From the NCBI GenBank assembly GCA_025331445.1, contig JAIWNE010000103.1, positions 1 through 64,000 on the forward strand: a stretch of 64,000 bases of DNA, written 5' to 3'. The DNA comes from Blakeslea trispora (lineage: Eukaryota; Mucoromycota; Mucoromycetes; Mucorales; Choanephoraceae). Made by a program: the position numbers and the translations under genes. This document shows, one piece after another, positions 30,931-43,100 of the stretch. A model generated the notes under the pieces. That model ran no database searches and was not told where the DNA came from. It saw only the letters and a list, made by a program, of their open reading frames with translations. How positions within the stretch are numbered: the first letter of the stretch is position 1; the number at the start of each line of letters is the position of its first letter.

Positions 30931-32070
30931 AGAGACATCATAGCTTGTCTTTCTAAAAAGAAAAAAGCAGCAACTAATTTAATTGAACAAATAGAAAGCG
31001 AAAACTATAAGGCCAATTACTCTTTCAACGCTGCTGGCTTTCTCACTGGAGTATTTTTCAACAATGATTACATGGTAGAAAATGCCAGAAGGTTTAACAA
31101 AGTAATCATCATTGATGCTACCTATGGCACAAACAACCTGAAGATGCCATTGATTTGTGCTTATGGTATTAGCAATGTTGGAGGTTTTACCCTTAAAACT
31201 TTCCTGATCGCTTTTGCATGGACTTTTGATGAGAAGGAAGAAACATATAAATGGTTTTTAAACAGTTTGCAAAACGTCTTGCAAGGTATTCCTGACAATA
31301 CCGTGTTTGTGGCTGAAAAGAAAAGAAAGAGCAATGGTGCTACCCATCACATGAATATCCCCAAGAAGCGCAGTATAAATTTTGCAAGATCTAGGCTTCA
31401 AGAGGCATATTTCCCTTTTGACATTCACTCTAGTAATCCTAGAAGTGATGTCTCTGAGGCATACGATCCTGTCGGTGATGGTCATTGTGGCTTCCACAGT
31501 GCAAGCTTTCTTGTTTATGGAAATGAGGGGCTTTATCCCGTTATCAAACAAGAAATGCTAAAGGCATTAAAAAGGAACCGAGAAGTTTATGAGAAGTCCT
31601 TTGGCATAGATGTAAAAGATACAGAGGACAAAATCACTTGCGGCATAGATCTGACAGCGGAAGAAATGAAGGCAGTGAGAATTAAAAAAATTGGTGACAG
31701 TCAGATTGATGAAGATGATGCCTCTTTAGATATAAACCATCCAAAACCACATAGACAGTCCAAGGTGGCAGGGAAGAAATACTGGTTCAACTCTCCAAAT
31801 TGTGCGCAGATTTTAGCTGATGCTGTTTCTGCACCAATCTGTGTTTACCCGTCTCCTAGCTTTGAAAGCGAATGGAATCCTGCTATGACATTCTTACCAT
31901 TGGAGCTTCCTATCAAGCAATCAAACAAGCCATCCCCTTTGCATCTACAAAATGTAGATCAGATACATTGGGGCGCTTTAAGAATGAAGAATGACCATAC
32001 CTCTAATCCTGCAGTAAACAGACTCTATTTTGCAATTGATGGCAGGAAGAAAGATTTCCAAGTTTACTGA
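30931..32070 (+). pseudogene. Internally deleted MULE transposase fused to an OTU domain
   Basis: Open from just after a stop at 30928-30930. 'KKAATNLIEQIESENYKANY' and 'VIIIDATYGTNNLKMPL' match the start of the intact DDE core (first Asp present), and 'AFAWTFDEKEETYKWFLNSL' follows. Then 'DNTVFVAEK' jumps to 'THHMNIPKKRSINF' and an OTU domain: 'PVGDGHCGFHSASFLVYGNE' (catalytic Asp/Cys box) and 'VDQIHWGALRMK' (His). The second Asp is altered (VFVAEK for VFVTDK) and the rest of the DDE core, the SWIM motif and the linker are deleted, so it cannot transpose. The OTU part keeps all catalytic residues and an open frame of about 230 codons. Confidence 0.7.
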
Positions 32071-32450
32071 CAGTTCCCTAAAGTTGAAAATTAAGTACGT
32101 AGAGTAATATCAAAATTTAAAGCTCCAACATACTGACTCATTGCTTTCTCTTCATCTTTTACTTAGATAATAAACCATTGAATCCGTTTACTTTGTTATG
32201 CATTAAATGCTATTATTCACAAATTGAAAAATATGACTCCTTCAACAGCATAATTATCTACATGTTCAAAATTGTGTACTACCGCCACTACTTCTTTTGT
32301 TTAGTGCGTACTACCGTCATAGTATCTTCAAACTCTCTGATCTATACCAGTCGGTTAGTATAACCATCAATAATTTATTTGAAAGTACATTTCTATTGGC
32401 GCATAATAGTATCCAACTATAGAAATATTTTGTGCAACTGGCGGTCCCTA

Positions 32451-33201
32451 TGTTAAACGCTTTTTTTTTAACTCGTATCATGGCTATGAGTAACATAAGC
32501 AACAGACTGCTCAGCTATACGTGCTTAGCATTACTGATAAGTCAAGGGTATAAAAATCCGCAAGAAAAAGAGATAGTCTTCTCTCAATTTAGTCATTGCC
32601 ATTTCTGAACATATCACATATTATCCTTCTATAAAAGATGCGATGTATTGGGTGCAAGTAAAGCAACATGTTTGCAAATTTTAAAGTTCTCGAGTACAAG
32701 TTTATTTTACTGAAAGTAATGGACATTGCTTTGATAAGCATAAAGCAACTGAATCTATAGTCTTTTTTTTTATACGAGCTACGTACTATATGCAAAGCTA
32801 TGGCAATAAGTCATTAAAAATGACCCTAAGAGTGAGAATCAACTTTTTGTATACAGTAGGATATCCATTGCACAAGCTCGCTTAAAAGCATAATAATTGA
32901 AATCAATGGACAAGCTAATTATAGTTGCTTTCTAAAGTCGTAAACGATTGGCTTCAATTTGGCTTCAATCTGGCTTCAATTTCATCAAAAGACAAAGTTA
33001 ACAAGAAGCATAGTGAGTCTACATGTAGTTAAAGTCATTGTTGTGAAATGCGCATGAATTTAAAAAATAAATAAAAGAGTCACATTAGCCGTCACCATTT
33101 AGTCCTTTTCGATCATTATTGTAAGAGAAAGAGCAAAAAAAAGGTACAACCATTGATCCTTTTTTTTTTCTTCCTTTTTTCTTATCAATCTTGATCATAT
33201 C
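32451..33201. other. Spacer upstream of MRI1
   Basis: About 750 bp AT-rich, without convincing genes. It contains a short triplicated TTGGCTTCAAT(C/T)/TGGCTTCAAT motif at about 32948-32981. The last 100 bp is T-rich and presumably the MRI1 promoter and leader. Confidence 0.3.
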
Positions 33202-34414
33202 ATGAGCAACAACAGTAAATACCCCCTTTTTCTTTAGTTTTTATTAATACAACAAGTATCAAATGAAAACAATGGATTTAACTTTTTTTTTAAGCTGGCA
33301 AAACACTCGAAGCTATCAAATATACTAGAGGCAACCTTAGTATTCTCAACCAACTTGTTTTACCCCATGAAACTCTTTTCGAAACTGTATTGAATGTCCA
33401 AAACGGTCATGCCGCTATCAAGACCATGAAGACAAGAGGTGCCCCTGCTATTGCTATCGTAGCTGCCTTATCATTGGCTGTTGATGTTCACACTCGTTCT
33501 CAAAATGGCGAATTCAAGACAGTAGATGAAGTAGTTCAATTTTTACATGAATCAATTGAATATCTCAAAACATCTCGTCCTACTGCTGTCAACTTGTTTG
33601 ATGCTGCTGCTAAGCTTTGGGATGTGATCCAAAAGACGGCCGCCACTACTCAGGATCCTCAAGTGGTCGTCCTTGCCTATATTGAAGCTGCTGAACAAAT
33701 GTTGGTAGACGATGTCAAGGACAACAAGAACATTGGTAAGTTTGGCGCTATATTGTGGAGCACGCCAAACAAAAGGATAATATCAGTGTTTTGACTCATT
33801 GTAACACTGGTTCTTTGGCCACTGCTGGTTGGGGTACTGCCTTGGGCATCATTCGTGATCTTCACAAGAACGGTAACTTGAAGCATGCTTACTGTACCGA
33901 AACTCGTCCTTATAACCAAGGCTCTCGCTTGACTGCCTATGAACTTGTCTATGAAGATATCCCTGCTACGTTGATATGTGACAACATGGCTTCTGCTCTC
34001 TTGAAGCAAAATCCCGGTGTTCAAGCTATCATTGTAGGTGCTGATCGTGTAGCTGCCAATGGTGATACTGCCAACAAGATTGGTACTTATCAATTGGCCA
34101 TCACAGCCAAACATCATGGTATCTTGTTTATTGTAGCTGCTCCCTCTACCTCCATTGACTTGAAGACCAAGTCTGGTGAAGACATCGTGATTGAGCAACG
34201 TCCTGCTGAAGAACTAGTCATTGTCAGCGGTATTCGTGTCCAAGATAGCGAGCCTACCTCTGTGCGTACAGCAGCAGAGAACATTGGTGTTTGGAATCCT
34301 AGTTTTGATGTGACACCTGCTCATTTGATCTCCGCTATTGTTACTGAACAAGGTGTTGTTACCAAGCAAGAAGGTCAAGATGAATATGACATGAGTCTCT
34401 TTTTAACATCATAA
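33202..34414 (+). CDS. MRI1: Methylthioribose-1-phosphate isomerase, with apparent 1-nt frameshift
   Basis: Exon 1 33202-33214 ('MSNN'), exon 2 33295-34414. Converts methylthioribose-1-phosphate to methylthioribulose-1-phosphate in methionine salvage; relative of eIF2B alpha/beta/delta. Signature pieces: '[20 protein letters not shown]', '[20 protein letters not shown]', '[16 protein letters not shown]', '[20 protein letters not shown]' and '[14 protein letters not shown]'. The catalytic Cys (HCNTGS) and Asp (GADRV) are present. Near 33745-33756 the frame changes by one base between 'NIGKFGAI' and '[10 protein letters not shown]'; both sides are strongly conserved, so a single base appears to be missing. 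The GGTAAGT there imitates a splice donor, but the nearest fitting intron would be under 30 nt. Confidence 0.88.
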
Positions 34415-34534
34415 AGTAAATAAAGCAATACGTAAAAAAAACATGCATTGAAGAAACACACAAGTTTGTTTTGGTTTCTTAAAGTTTATTCTGAATCAAT
34501 TTGATTATAACAAAATGAAAAAGAAGCAAAGATC

Positions 34535-35271
34535 TTAACGAAGACGACGAGCTTCACGTTCGGATTCCAAGAGACAGAGAATGTCGTTTTCACGAACGGG
34601 ACCCTTAACGTTACGGATGATGGAACGGTTAGTATCGTCCATGAATTCAACGCGAACTTGGGTGACACCACCACGAGAACCGGTACGGCCGAGAACCTTT
34701 GTAACTCTGGCAAGCTTGACGGGAGTCTTAGAGTCCTATAATGTCATTTTTTTTTAGTGATCTGTGTTTTTTTGTATAAAAAAGGATGGAGCAAGTGAGC
34801 AAAAAAAAAAGAGGAAACTGTAGAGATCAAGCATTGGCAATAGACTTTTTTTTGGGTGTCTTCCTCTTCTCTCTGCCTCTTGTTGTTTTTGCTTGTCTTC
34901 ATAATGTCTTTTTTTTTTGTTCCTTCAAGATCAACAAGCCTATCATAGGTTGTGAAGTACGACTCTAAATGCTGAGATCATGAGAGGTTGACATGTGCAA
35001 TGTATAAAGGGAGGTGGCTCGTGTTTCAATGATTGCATATATGTATATGTGCACATAGGATATGTGTGGGCACAATACAGGAAGGTACTAGTTGACAATG
35101 TCTTGTTGATTTTGTTATATACGTGTGCGTGTGTGTGTATGATAAGTGGTTGTATGTTATCCTCAAATGCCATGGCCTGTATACACCCATCCATCCATCC
35201 ATCTATCCTCTGATCTCTTGTTTCTAAAAGTCTTGTTCACTTGCATCCATCTATTGTCTACTACTCACCAT
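34535..35271 (-). CDS. RPS28: Small ribosomal subunit protein eS28
   Basis: Coding exons (minus) 35269-35271 and 34535-34735; 67 residues. The protein reads '[19 protein letters not shown]', '[20 protein letters not shown]', '[20 protein letters not shown]' and ends RRLR, almost identical to yeast Rps28. Codon use is strongly biased, as expected for a ribosomal protein. The initiator ATG at 35269-35271 is followed at once by a canonical GTGAGT donor, and the second exon begins with GAC after TATAG. The start codon is therefore an exon by itself and the intron is 533 nt, roughly eight times the local norm. Start choice rests on phase 0 and the conserved MDxKTPV beginning. Tail-to-tail with MRI1. 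Confidence 0.93.
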
Positions 35272-35402
35272 GATTAATGTGTTTATGGAAAAAGGAAGGA
35301 ACTCATCTTTCTAGGCAGCGCAACTGACAAAGTCATTTTTTGCAGCATAAACAGAAATTACAAAAAAGGAAATTGTACCGGACAAAAAAAAAATTTATTG
35401 AC

Positions 35403-38400
35403 TTAAAAATGATCAATACTTGATTCAGTGTCAACTAAATCCTCCATGATTCTTGATACAGTTGTACCAATCTGCTTGGTGATTTCCTTTTGTCTTTCAA
35501 TAGATAGTCCAGCAAACTCAAATATCAGATCGCCATCTAGGATAGCCTTGGTTCTATTGGAGGACATACGTTGCTTAGGTCCCTTGATTAAACGATATGC
35601 TCTAGGGTTGAGACCAGCTACATGCTGCACATTATTCACTAGTTGACCATACAACGTACTTAGGCGCTTAAATGTCTTTTCAGAGATAGGAGAAATAACA
35701 GAGATGGAACCATTGAAGGTACCGCAAAGACAGAAATGTCTTCGGCTATATTCAAACCCTCTATCCGTCTTTTCGATTTGAGGTAGACGCACCATGGTTT
35801 GTACCTGGGAACCCACATGGAAATCACCACGACGCATTAATTTCTGACCACCAAATGATTGTAAATCTATTGCGTACTTTTTTGTTAATCTTTGTGTGTA
35901 TTTTACTGAATAAGAACTTACTGAAAGGTGCATATTGATAGAGATCTAAATTCTCATTTGTATCACCTACTACAAGATAAAGAGACTTGTCATCGATAAT
36001 AAAATTGACACAGCCTACTTCAAACGATTGATAGTCTTTACCCAATAAGGAGAGTTTAGCTGGCTCAAGCTTATAGAAAATAAAAAATGCAATAAGTTCA
36101 ATTGTTCCCCTAAAAAAAACGTACACACATAAGATAGCTTTACCTGAAAGCCCAAGAACCAAACAGATTTTTGTGCATCACCCAACAAGATAAAGTTCTT
36201 GATGGAACTCATGCTGGTGACATAGATTTGAACATCAATAAAGGCTACGCCCACTAGACTTTCATCATCCTCTAAACTCCAGACAATCACTTTGGAACCA
36301 ATACAGCTAGCAAGGTGACCACTGACATTACACATAGCAGTAACAGCACCCTTGACATCCTCTGTATGAATATGTTTAAACTTGTGGTTTGTTTGAGGGT
36401 TGTTGGGTTCAGGCACAACTTCGATGATGTCGTAGATACGAATTGAGCCTCTCATGGTAGTATCTTCACCCTTCAAGTAACCGGTGCCCACGACCATGAA
36501 ATGCTTTCGACCTGTGCTTGTTTGCTTAGATTCCAATGCAGCACATTCTAAAGAGAAGCATTGTTCAAACTCTTCAAATTCGATGATATCCACTATCTCC
36601 CATGTCACAGGCGATACCATGATCATAGAGAATCGATCAATCTCGGGTAAGAATTCACCTGTCTTTAAGCCCTCTGCCTTCTTCTTCTTTTTGTCTTCTT
36701 CTGATGACTCCTCATCGACATTGGGATCTGCATCTATCGGGTTGTTCTCTTCCTCAATGACGCGCACTGGCTGAGTATTGGAGACAATGACAGCATAGAC
36801 TCGCATCAGAGGATGATACTCAATCTTGTGTGCTGTCTTGCCTAAAGGTACCTTTTGCAAAACCCAGTCCAGATCATAGATGACACCATCGGTACGTAAC
36901 TGAGAGAGGCGGATGGTCGATTTGGCATCGACTGTAATAAAGCCATGCTGACAATTGACATTGTGAAACTGAGTAAAGCCAATCACAGGTTGTTTGGTCT
37001 TCATGGGGTGTACACGTACAAAACTCTTGCAGGAGTTCATCAACCAAGCAGGCTGAACACCAGCCACAAAGACACCTGTATAGCCAGCAACATCACTAAA
37101 TGGAATCAGCAGTTTCTTGCGCTGATGTCTTTCTGCATTTTTGCTAGCCACTTTCTGTGCCAGTGTATCTTCTTCCTCTTCTAGGTCAAGATCAGGCACC
37201 TCAAACTCATCAATGATTTCCTTCTTTTGATTTACGCGCTTCTTTTCTTCCTCTGCCATGGCTGCTGGTTTACGAGACACATATTCGTGATGCACACGAG
37301 AGAAGCGAAGGGCTAGTCGCTCAGAGGTAGCATCATCTGTAGGCACAAAACTAAACGCTTTGTAAATGATAATATCGTTGGTATCCGTACGTGCTACAAG
37401 ATGAGGATCTTTTCTCTCTTTGCCTATATGTGTCATTAGAACCTCTTTGATGATTGTAGAGACAGGAGCGCTTCCTTTCTTGTTGCTTGAAGCTGCTTTG
37501 TGTACATATTCCTGACTATCTGTGATCAAGTCAGGCGCATTGTCAAATTGAGGGCAAACGAAATGCTCTTTAAAGTCAGGCAAGCTATGAATCTGAAGTG
37601 TTCCATCGGTTGAATAGAGAACAGCCCAGAAGCTCACGCGTACAATTTCGTTCAGCTCAACACCTCCTTGAAGACTCACATTGATTTCATCCACACCCTG
37701 TTGATCTTCATGAGTGATCTGTCCATTGATCTTATCATCAGCGGAACCATACAACATTTCGTCTTCATCTTCCATGTCATTCAATGTCTGCTTGTTGTTT
37801 ATAGAAGAGGGGGCTGATATATGGTTGGCTTCGGTTGTGACATCCAGACTTTCACCATACAAATCCATATCAATCTCATCAAATTCATGCAGCTCATTCT
37901 TGTTAGGTTTCTTGAATGTGTCCGACATGGCTTGATCTGTCGCCTTTCGTTTCTTTTTGGATTGATGTGTGTTCAATGCAGCATTCTTGGCAGCCAGCAT
38001 GGTCTTCTTTTCAGCCACTGTACTAAATAAGCCTGAAGTATCGGCAAATATACTTGCCATATAGATAGGCATCTTATGAACAGAGCTAGGCAGGGATACA
38101 GCAGACACCTCCTTGGTATCAGGATCACCCTGAAGAGCCAAGACCTTGTGATTGTCCAATGTCAAGAGGATATAAGGGTCTCGGATGCTGGCATCCACGA
38201 TGCGACAACCACGCATAGGGATCGTGCTTAAGCGTTTACCCTCAGGTGTCAATACCATCACACCCGTAGCATAGACCTGAACAATCCGGGTAGCATCAAA
38301 CAAGGTGCTGACTGCAATGGTAGGTCCGCGTGTATAGAATCCAGTCTTGACCAGTTCTTGTAATTCATCACCTGCCGATAAGACCAAAGTGGCCTTTGAT

Positions 38401-40511
38401 TTGCTGATAAACAATAGTTTATCGAATACTTCTTCAATGGCCTGGTCTTTGTCGGTTTCCCAACGACTGTTTTTATCATGAATAGAGCCCAGAGACGCTC
38501 TTTGGTTAAATGGTCGTTCCTTTCGGCATTTAATAGACCAAATGGCCTGACTGTCTGATTGCTTGAATGAAAAAGATGTCTGTGGATGGATATGACGCTG
38601 AAAGACAGAGAGCGCACCGTTTTTACCGTGACCTGAACAACTCACCAACTCCATATCCGGAATACCGGCCACCATGTTCTTTTTTTCCTTTTTCTTTTTA
38701 TTTTCCTCCTCCTCTTCTTCTTCTTCTTGGTCCGAGGAAAGTTGTTGTCGTTGTCTTTCTTCGCCTTTTTGATTGCTTTCAACATCACCGATCGTCATGT
38801 CCAAAATGGGACCTGTATTCAACAAGGTATCACATACACGAAACATGGTATGGTTAGGTTGTTTGGCAAACACGTCTTTATGATCGTTCCATTTGATCAA
38901 CAGAGAATCCCCTACACGACTACCTAAGAAAAAGTATTCACCCTGCTTTATATGAGTAGCACAAGATGGAACGGTAGCCATAGGTGATTGTGGATCCGAA
39001 TGAACAATCTGCTTGATATCCATGCCAACTACTTTACTACCATCTAACCTCATCTGCACAGCAGCCCAGTTACCATTTTGAAGAAAGATGAGACAACGAT
39101 CGCCACCATAGGCCAGAGCCTTAGCACCATCCAATGCGAGTTCTAACTGAATGGCTGTATCCTCATAGATCATGCCAGGGAATTCAGTTGTCTTTTTGGC
39201 ATAACCATTGACTGCCACACCTACACCAGGAGAACCTTGTGAAACATGTAGGAGTGAATTGGCAGCAATGACCAGCACACCCGTCACTGGCTTAGGCATG
39301 GCTACTAGCTTGAGACAATCATAAGGGAGTCGATCGATAGAATAGATGATAGGATAGATCTTGGCTGTCAAATCAAGCGATACAACAACTACTGAAACTG
39401 TATCTTTGACTGTACCTAATCGACTACAATATCAAATGAGTGAATAACGAAAAAAGGGCCGTCATTCTCCACTCCATCTTACCCGGTCCAAGTATGTTCA
39501 GATTGAAACAAGATGGCTAACGTAGGTTCATAATAATCTGATAAAAAGACCATATCAATGACATTTTGGATTCTCGGATCAATTGTCTCTAAATCAATCA
39601 AGAAACTAGGATCATAAGGCCATTTTCTTGTTTATAAAGAAGTGTTAGATGCCTATACACAACTTGAATCATTTCCCCCTTACTGTTCTTCATCCTCTTC
39701 CACTTCATGTTGTCTCTCATCTAATCGATCTGCTTGTCGGAAGGGTAAGACAGCTAATTTGTTGTCATAGAAATTCAATACGGCGCAACGTTGCTGTGGA
39801 TCAATATGGATATTGGATGGATAGGGGTTTGTCAAGAATTCCTTTTTGAACTCATCCCGTTCATAGTAGTGAATAGAGACTGTCACGATTGAATTGGTAG
39901 CAGGAGACCATTCTAGTAAAGACATCTATCCGAGCCAATCAAATAGAAGAAAAACAAAAAGACATAGAAGAAACAAAAAAGCATATAGTGAGAATGAGAT
40001 CAAGATGGAAATAGTGTTTATTGTTGTTTACTTTAGCATCACTGAAACCCAACAAGAGACTATCGCATCCTTCTCTTCCTCTAGCTGAATTGGTTCTGAC
40101 AACACCCATGGTAGCAATAATCCCATTCAACTTGTACTGAGCTACCAGTTCAAGTCTGCCTAGTGCTGAGTCTGTCTTTTGTTGTAAAGGCTTCAGTTTG
40201 GGAAATACAAGTGACTATAAATACTGTTAAGAAAAAGGAATAATCTTGTTAAATAAAAAACTTACTACATCTTCACTGTCATTAAGGCGTTTGCTAGCTA
40301 ATTCCTGATCACTTAGTTGACTATCATCGTCCTCGTCCTCTTCCGTCGTCTTTTTTGGTTCAGCAAGATATTCAACAAACGCATACACTTGTAAGAGTGA
40401 AGCTTTAGCTACAACCAAGTTAATCGCGTCAGAAGAAGTAAAATGACATGTCTCTACTTGTTCCACTGTTTGAGGGGGAAACAGTTCTTTATAGACTGCA
40501 TAAGCTGACAT
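35403..40511 (-). CDS. CFT1: Cleavage and polyadenylation factor subunit Cft1/CPSF160
   Basis: Seven exons (minus): 40266-40511, 40032-40214, 39684-39925, 39483-39626, 36144-39423, 35922-36069, 35403-35866; 4707 nt, 1568 residues. Cft1 is the large beta-propeller scaffold of the mRNA 3'-end processing complex, related to DDB1 and SF3B3. Landmarks: 'MSAYAVYKELFPPQTVEQ', 'YKLNGIIATMGVVR', 'DSLLLGFSDAKMSLLEWSPA', 'VIDMVFLSDYYEPTLAILFQ', 'IYPIIYSIDRLPYDCLKLVA', 'ECAALESKQTSTGRKHFMVV', 'GDTNENLDLYQYAPF', and the C-terminal CPSF_A part 'GTFNGSISVISPISEKTFKR'. Acidic linkers make it a little longer than yeast Cft1. Head-to-head with OCA1, start codons 147 bp apart. Confidence 0.95.
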
Positions 40512-40658
40512 TGCTCCTTGTAACAAATAAAAGAGAAAAGACAAGACAAAGACATGTAGAGAATAGAAAAAATATTAACCCACTACACACAGTCACAGCA
40601 TATTTAGGAATTACTTTTGATTATGCGTGCTTTCTTTTTCCTTATACCTCTCTAAAAG
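40512..40658. promoter_or_regulatory. Short divergent promoter between CFT1 and OCA1
   Basis: 147 bp between start codons. Nothing beyond A-rich (CFT1 side) and T-rich/CT-rich (OCA1 side) tracts can be named; shared promoter inferred from spacing. Confidence 0.4.
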
Positions 40659-41345
40659 ATGAGCTCACAACACTTTATACCTCCTGTGGTAAATGAAAAA
40701 CAAGAGATGTCTCATGGCTTGTGAATGACATGACTTAATTCTCAGGGTTTTTAGAACTTTGGCATGATTGAAGAAGATCTCTATCGTTCAGGCCAGCCAA
40801 ACGAACTCAATTTTCCCTTTATGGAAAAACTGGGACTCAAGACGATTGCCTGGTTAGCACCCGAAGAACCCAATCAACGATTGTAAGCCAATATCAATAG
40901 TGACTTCCTTGAATAACATAAAATAGTCTAGATTTCATCGATGACCAAGAGATTCAACTTCATCACTTGGGTGTTGTTTCCTCAGTGAACGCTTGGGATC
41001 CTATTACTGAGGAAGTTGTCTTGCAGGCATTAGAACTGATACTCAATCCTTCCAACTATCCAATGATTATCATGTGTAATCTCGGTAGACATAGAACAGG
41101 TCATTATTACCCTATTCCCGAGGAATAGAACACGCAATTAGGAAATTGAACCTGTTTTTTTATTATTTTTAGGCACAATTGTAGGCTGCATGAGAAAGTT
41201 GCAACGATGGAATTTGACTTCGATTTTTGAAGAATACAGAAGATATGCAGGTCCAAAAGTCCGCTTGTTAAATGAACAGTTTATTGAACTATTTGACACA
41301 GATTTGGTTGCAATCCCTGCTAATAAGCCCAAATGGGGGATTTAA
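40659..41345 (+). CDS. OCA1: Oca1-type atypical dual-specificity phosphatase
   Basis: Exons 40659-40688, 40755-40882, 40927-41099, 41173-41345; 167 residues. It belongs to the plant/fungal atypical DSP family (Oca1/Siw14), implicated in oxidant-induced cell-cycle arrest and inositol pyrophosphate turnover in yeast. Sequence evidence: '[20 protein letters not shown]', '[20 protein letters not shown]', the CX5R catalytic loop 'CNLGRHRTG', '[20 protein letters not shown]' and 'IELFDTDLV'. It is closer to Oca1 than Siw14 because of IAWL..EEP and the GRHRTGT loop. The third intron cuts the catalytic loop (RTG|T) and uses a weak GTCATT donor. The stop is 32 bp from the convergent P450 stop. Confidence 0.92.
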
Positions 41346-41377
41346 TAAATACAAAAAGTAATATAACTATATATGCT

Positions 41378-43100
41378 TTACTGTCTAGGGGTAAACAGTA
41401 AAGGACTGTTGTTGTTGGTAGCAAATGAACCAGCAAGATATTTGACAGGTGTAGGTCGTTTTCCATCTACTGTCTTGACTTCATAATGCTTTAACAGATA
41501 GACAAGAGACATTTGAATCTCTTGAATAGCAAAGAAACGACCTAGACAATCAAATGAGTAAAAAAAAAAAAAGATAGAATTGCTTTCTCAATTACGCTTT
41601 ACCTGGACATAAACGTTTTCCCATACCAAAGGCGACAAAGTCCTTAGAAGGTTTACTACATGGCTTGTTCATTGAACTATCGGGGTTCATCTCTTGGACA
41701 TCCGTTAAGGCAGAGTTGGAACCAAAGGTCAATTGACGCACAGATGATTGAACAAGCTGACCTTTAGGTACTTGATAACCATTGTAGAAAGTATAATCCT
41801 TCATGGCTTTTTTCCCGTTAGCCAGCTTATCTGCACCATGGCGTAAGGCTTCTCGAATGAAGTTGTTCAGCACCTTCATCTCGTTGATTGCTTCAGCAGT
41901 AATGGGTGTATTGCCTGGCAAGACTTGCTTGATTTCTTGAATGATGGCCTGCATCAGATCAGGACGGGCAAGAAGCCAATAGAGACAGAAACTGAGATTC
42001 ATAGAGGTAGTATGAACAGAAGCAAAGGCAATTAACAGAACAGCACGAGAGACGACATCTGCTGGGTAGACTTGCTCAGTCCCATCTTCTTCTTTCTTTT
42101 TTGACTCTATCAATCCTTGCAGGAAATTGCTTTCGAGACCATGGTCTTTGCCTGCCAATTCGGCTTCCTGCATGATCTGTCTGCGCTTGTGGATGACAGG
42201 CACAATATGTTTCTCCATGACATGATGGTGTTTGTGTAAGGATTGGAGATAAGGTAAAATCATAGGATGTAATGCTTTGGGTACAGACAAGAAAATACCA
42301 ATGTTGCCTGTGATATCGCCTGTAAAACCAGCAAAAGAATCAATCACCTCAGCATTCGTGGCTACTTCATCACCCAGGAGGGTAGGAACACTCATGTAAG
42401 CGACGAATTGTTGTAAAAAGCTATTGGGGTCCTTGACAAGCGTAGGCTCTCCATTTGGATTCATCAAGTTGTTTAGGCCTCTTTCAAGACCCTCTTGGAT
42501 ACCTGGGATGTAATCAGGCATCTTTCTGCTAGGAATAGAGCTTTTGGCAACTACAGGATTGACATGGAATCCAATTTCCATTGTGGTTTCATCAAGCACA
42601 TAATGAAGAAAGAGAACATCTGATAATCATTATTGTTTTTAGTCGGAATGAGCCATGAAGAAAGAAAAATGGTTCTTACCTCGAAGAATACCATGCTCTA
42701 CCGATAAATCGTCTGTGTTGGCCTTCATTGCTTCTTCTGCACATCGACCACTAGTGACAGTTATGGTTTGACCCAAATGATCAATTTGAAAGATTTCACC
42801 ATAACGTTCGATACAGAAATCAAGAAAGCGGTTGGATGCCAGAAGAAGGTAAGGCGTATGTCCAACAAAGGGAAGACTGAAAGGAACCTTGGGTGGAAGA
42901 TTCAACTTTTCTCGCTGTTGCTTGATCAATCCAATAAGGCTATGGATGGTAACAAAAGCTGCGGCACCTAAAAAAACAAGCTCTTTTTGTGTGGCATTCG
43001 AATACATTTTCATCAGTCGATCAGTTACTGGAAGTTGACTGAGAACTTTTAGGGCACTCTGAATAGGCGGTAATTTGGTAATTGTATCAAGGTAGTTCAT
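41378..43100 (-). CDS. Cytochrome P450 monooxygenase
   Basis: Exons (minus) 42680-43100, 41603-42619, 41378-41541; 533 residues. N-terminal membrane anchor around residues 40-60 ('ELVFLGAAAFVTIHSLIGLI'), then the Pro-rich hinge 'NLPPKVPFSLPFVGHTPY'. The I-helix region 'LLIAFASVHTTSMNLSFCLY' has the threonine pair. K-helix E-x-x-R is 'EALRHG'. The heme loop 'FGMGKRLCPGRFFA' carries the cysteine ligand and is split by the last intron. Spelling of the heme loop and 'AFASVHTTSMN' recall basidiomycete/zygomycete P450s acting on hydrophobic substrates, but no CYP family is assignable by eye and the substrate is unknown. Confidence 0.92.

Larger units (their letters stand above)
27709..32450 (+). 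mobile_element. Decayed second MULE-OTU element, interrupted by an insertion
   Basis: Coding remnants related to the intact element lie on the plus strand: the N-terminal zinc-finger part (27845-28300) and, after a gap of about 2.6 kb, a DDE fragment joined to an OTU domain (30931-32070). A 12-bp inverted match, TAGGGACCGCCA at 27709-27720 and its complement at 32439-32450, brackets both pieces and may be what is left of the inverted repeats. No target duplication was found. The proteins differ clearly from the young copy, so this is a separate, older lineage. The outer limits are tentative. Confidence 0.6.

Noticed and set aside
33721..33760. Short intron at GGTAAGT in MRI1
   Set aside because: The fitting intron would be below 30 nt and would remove the conserved GKFGA residues, so a missing base is more likely.
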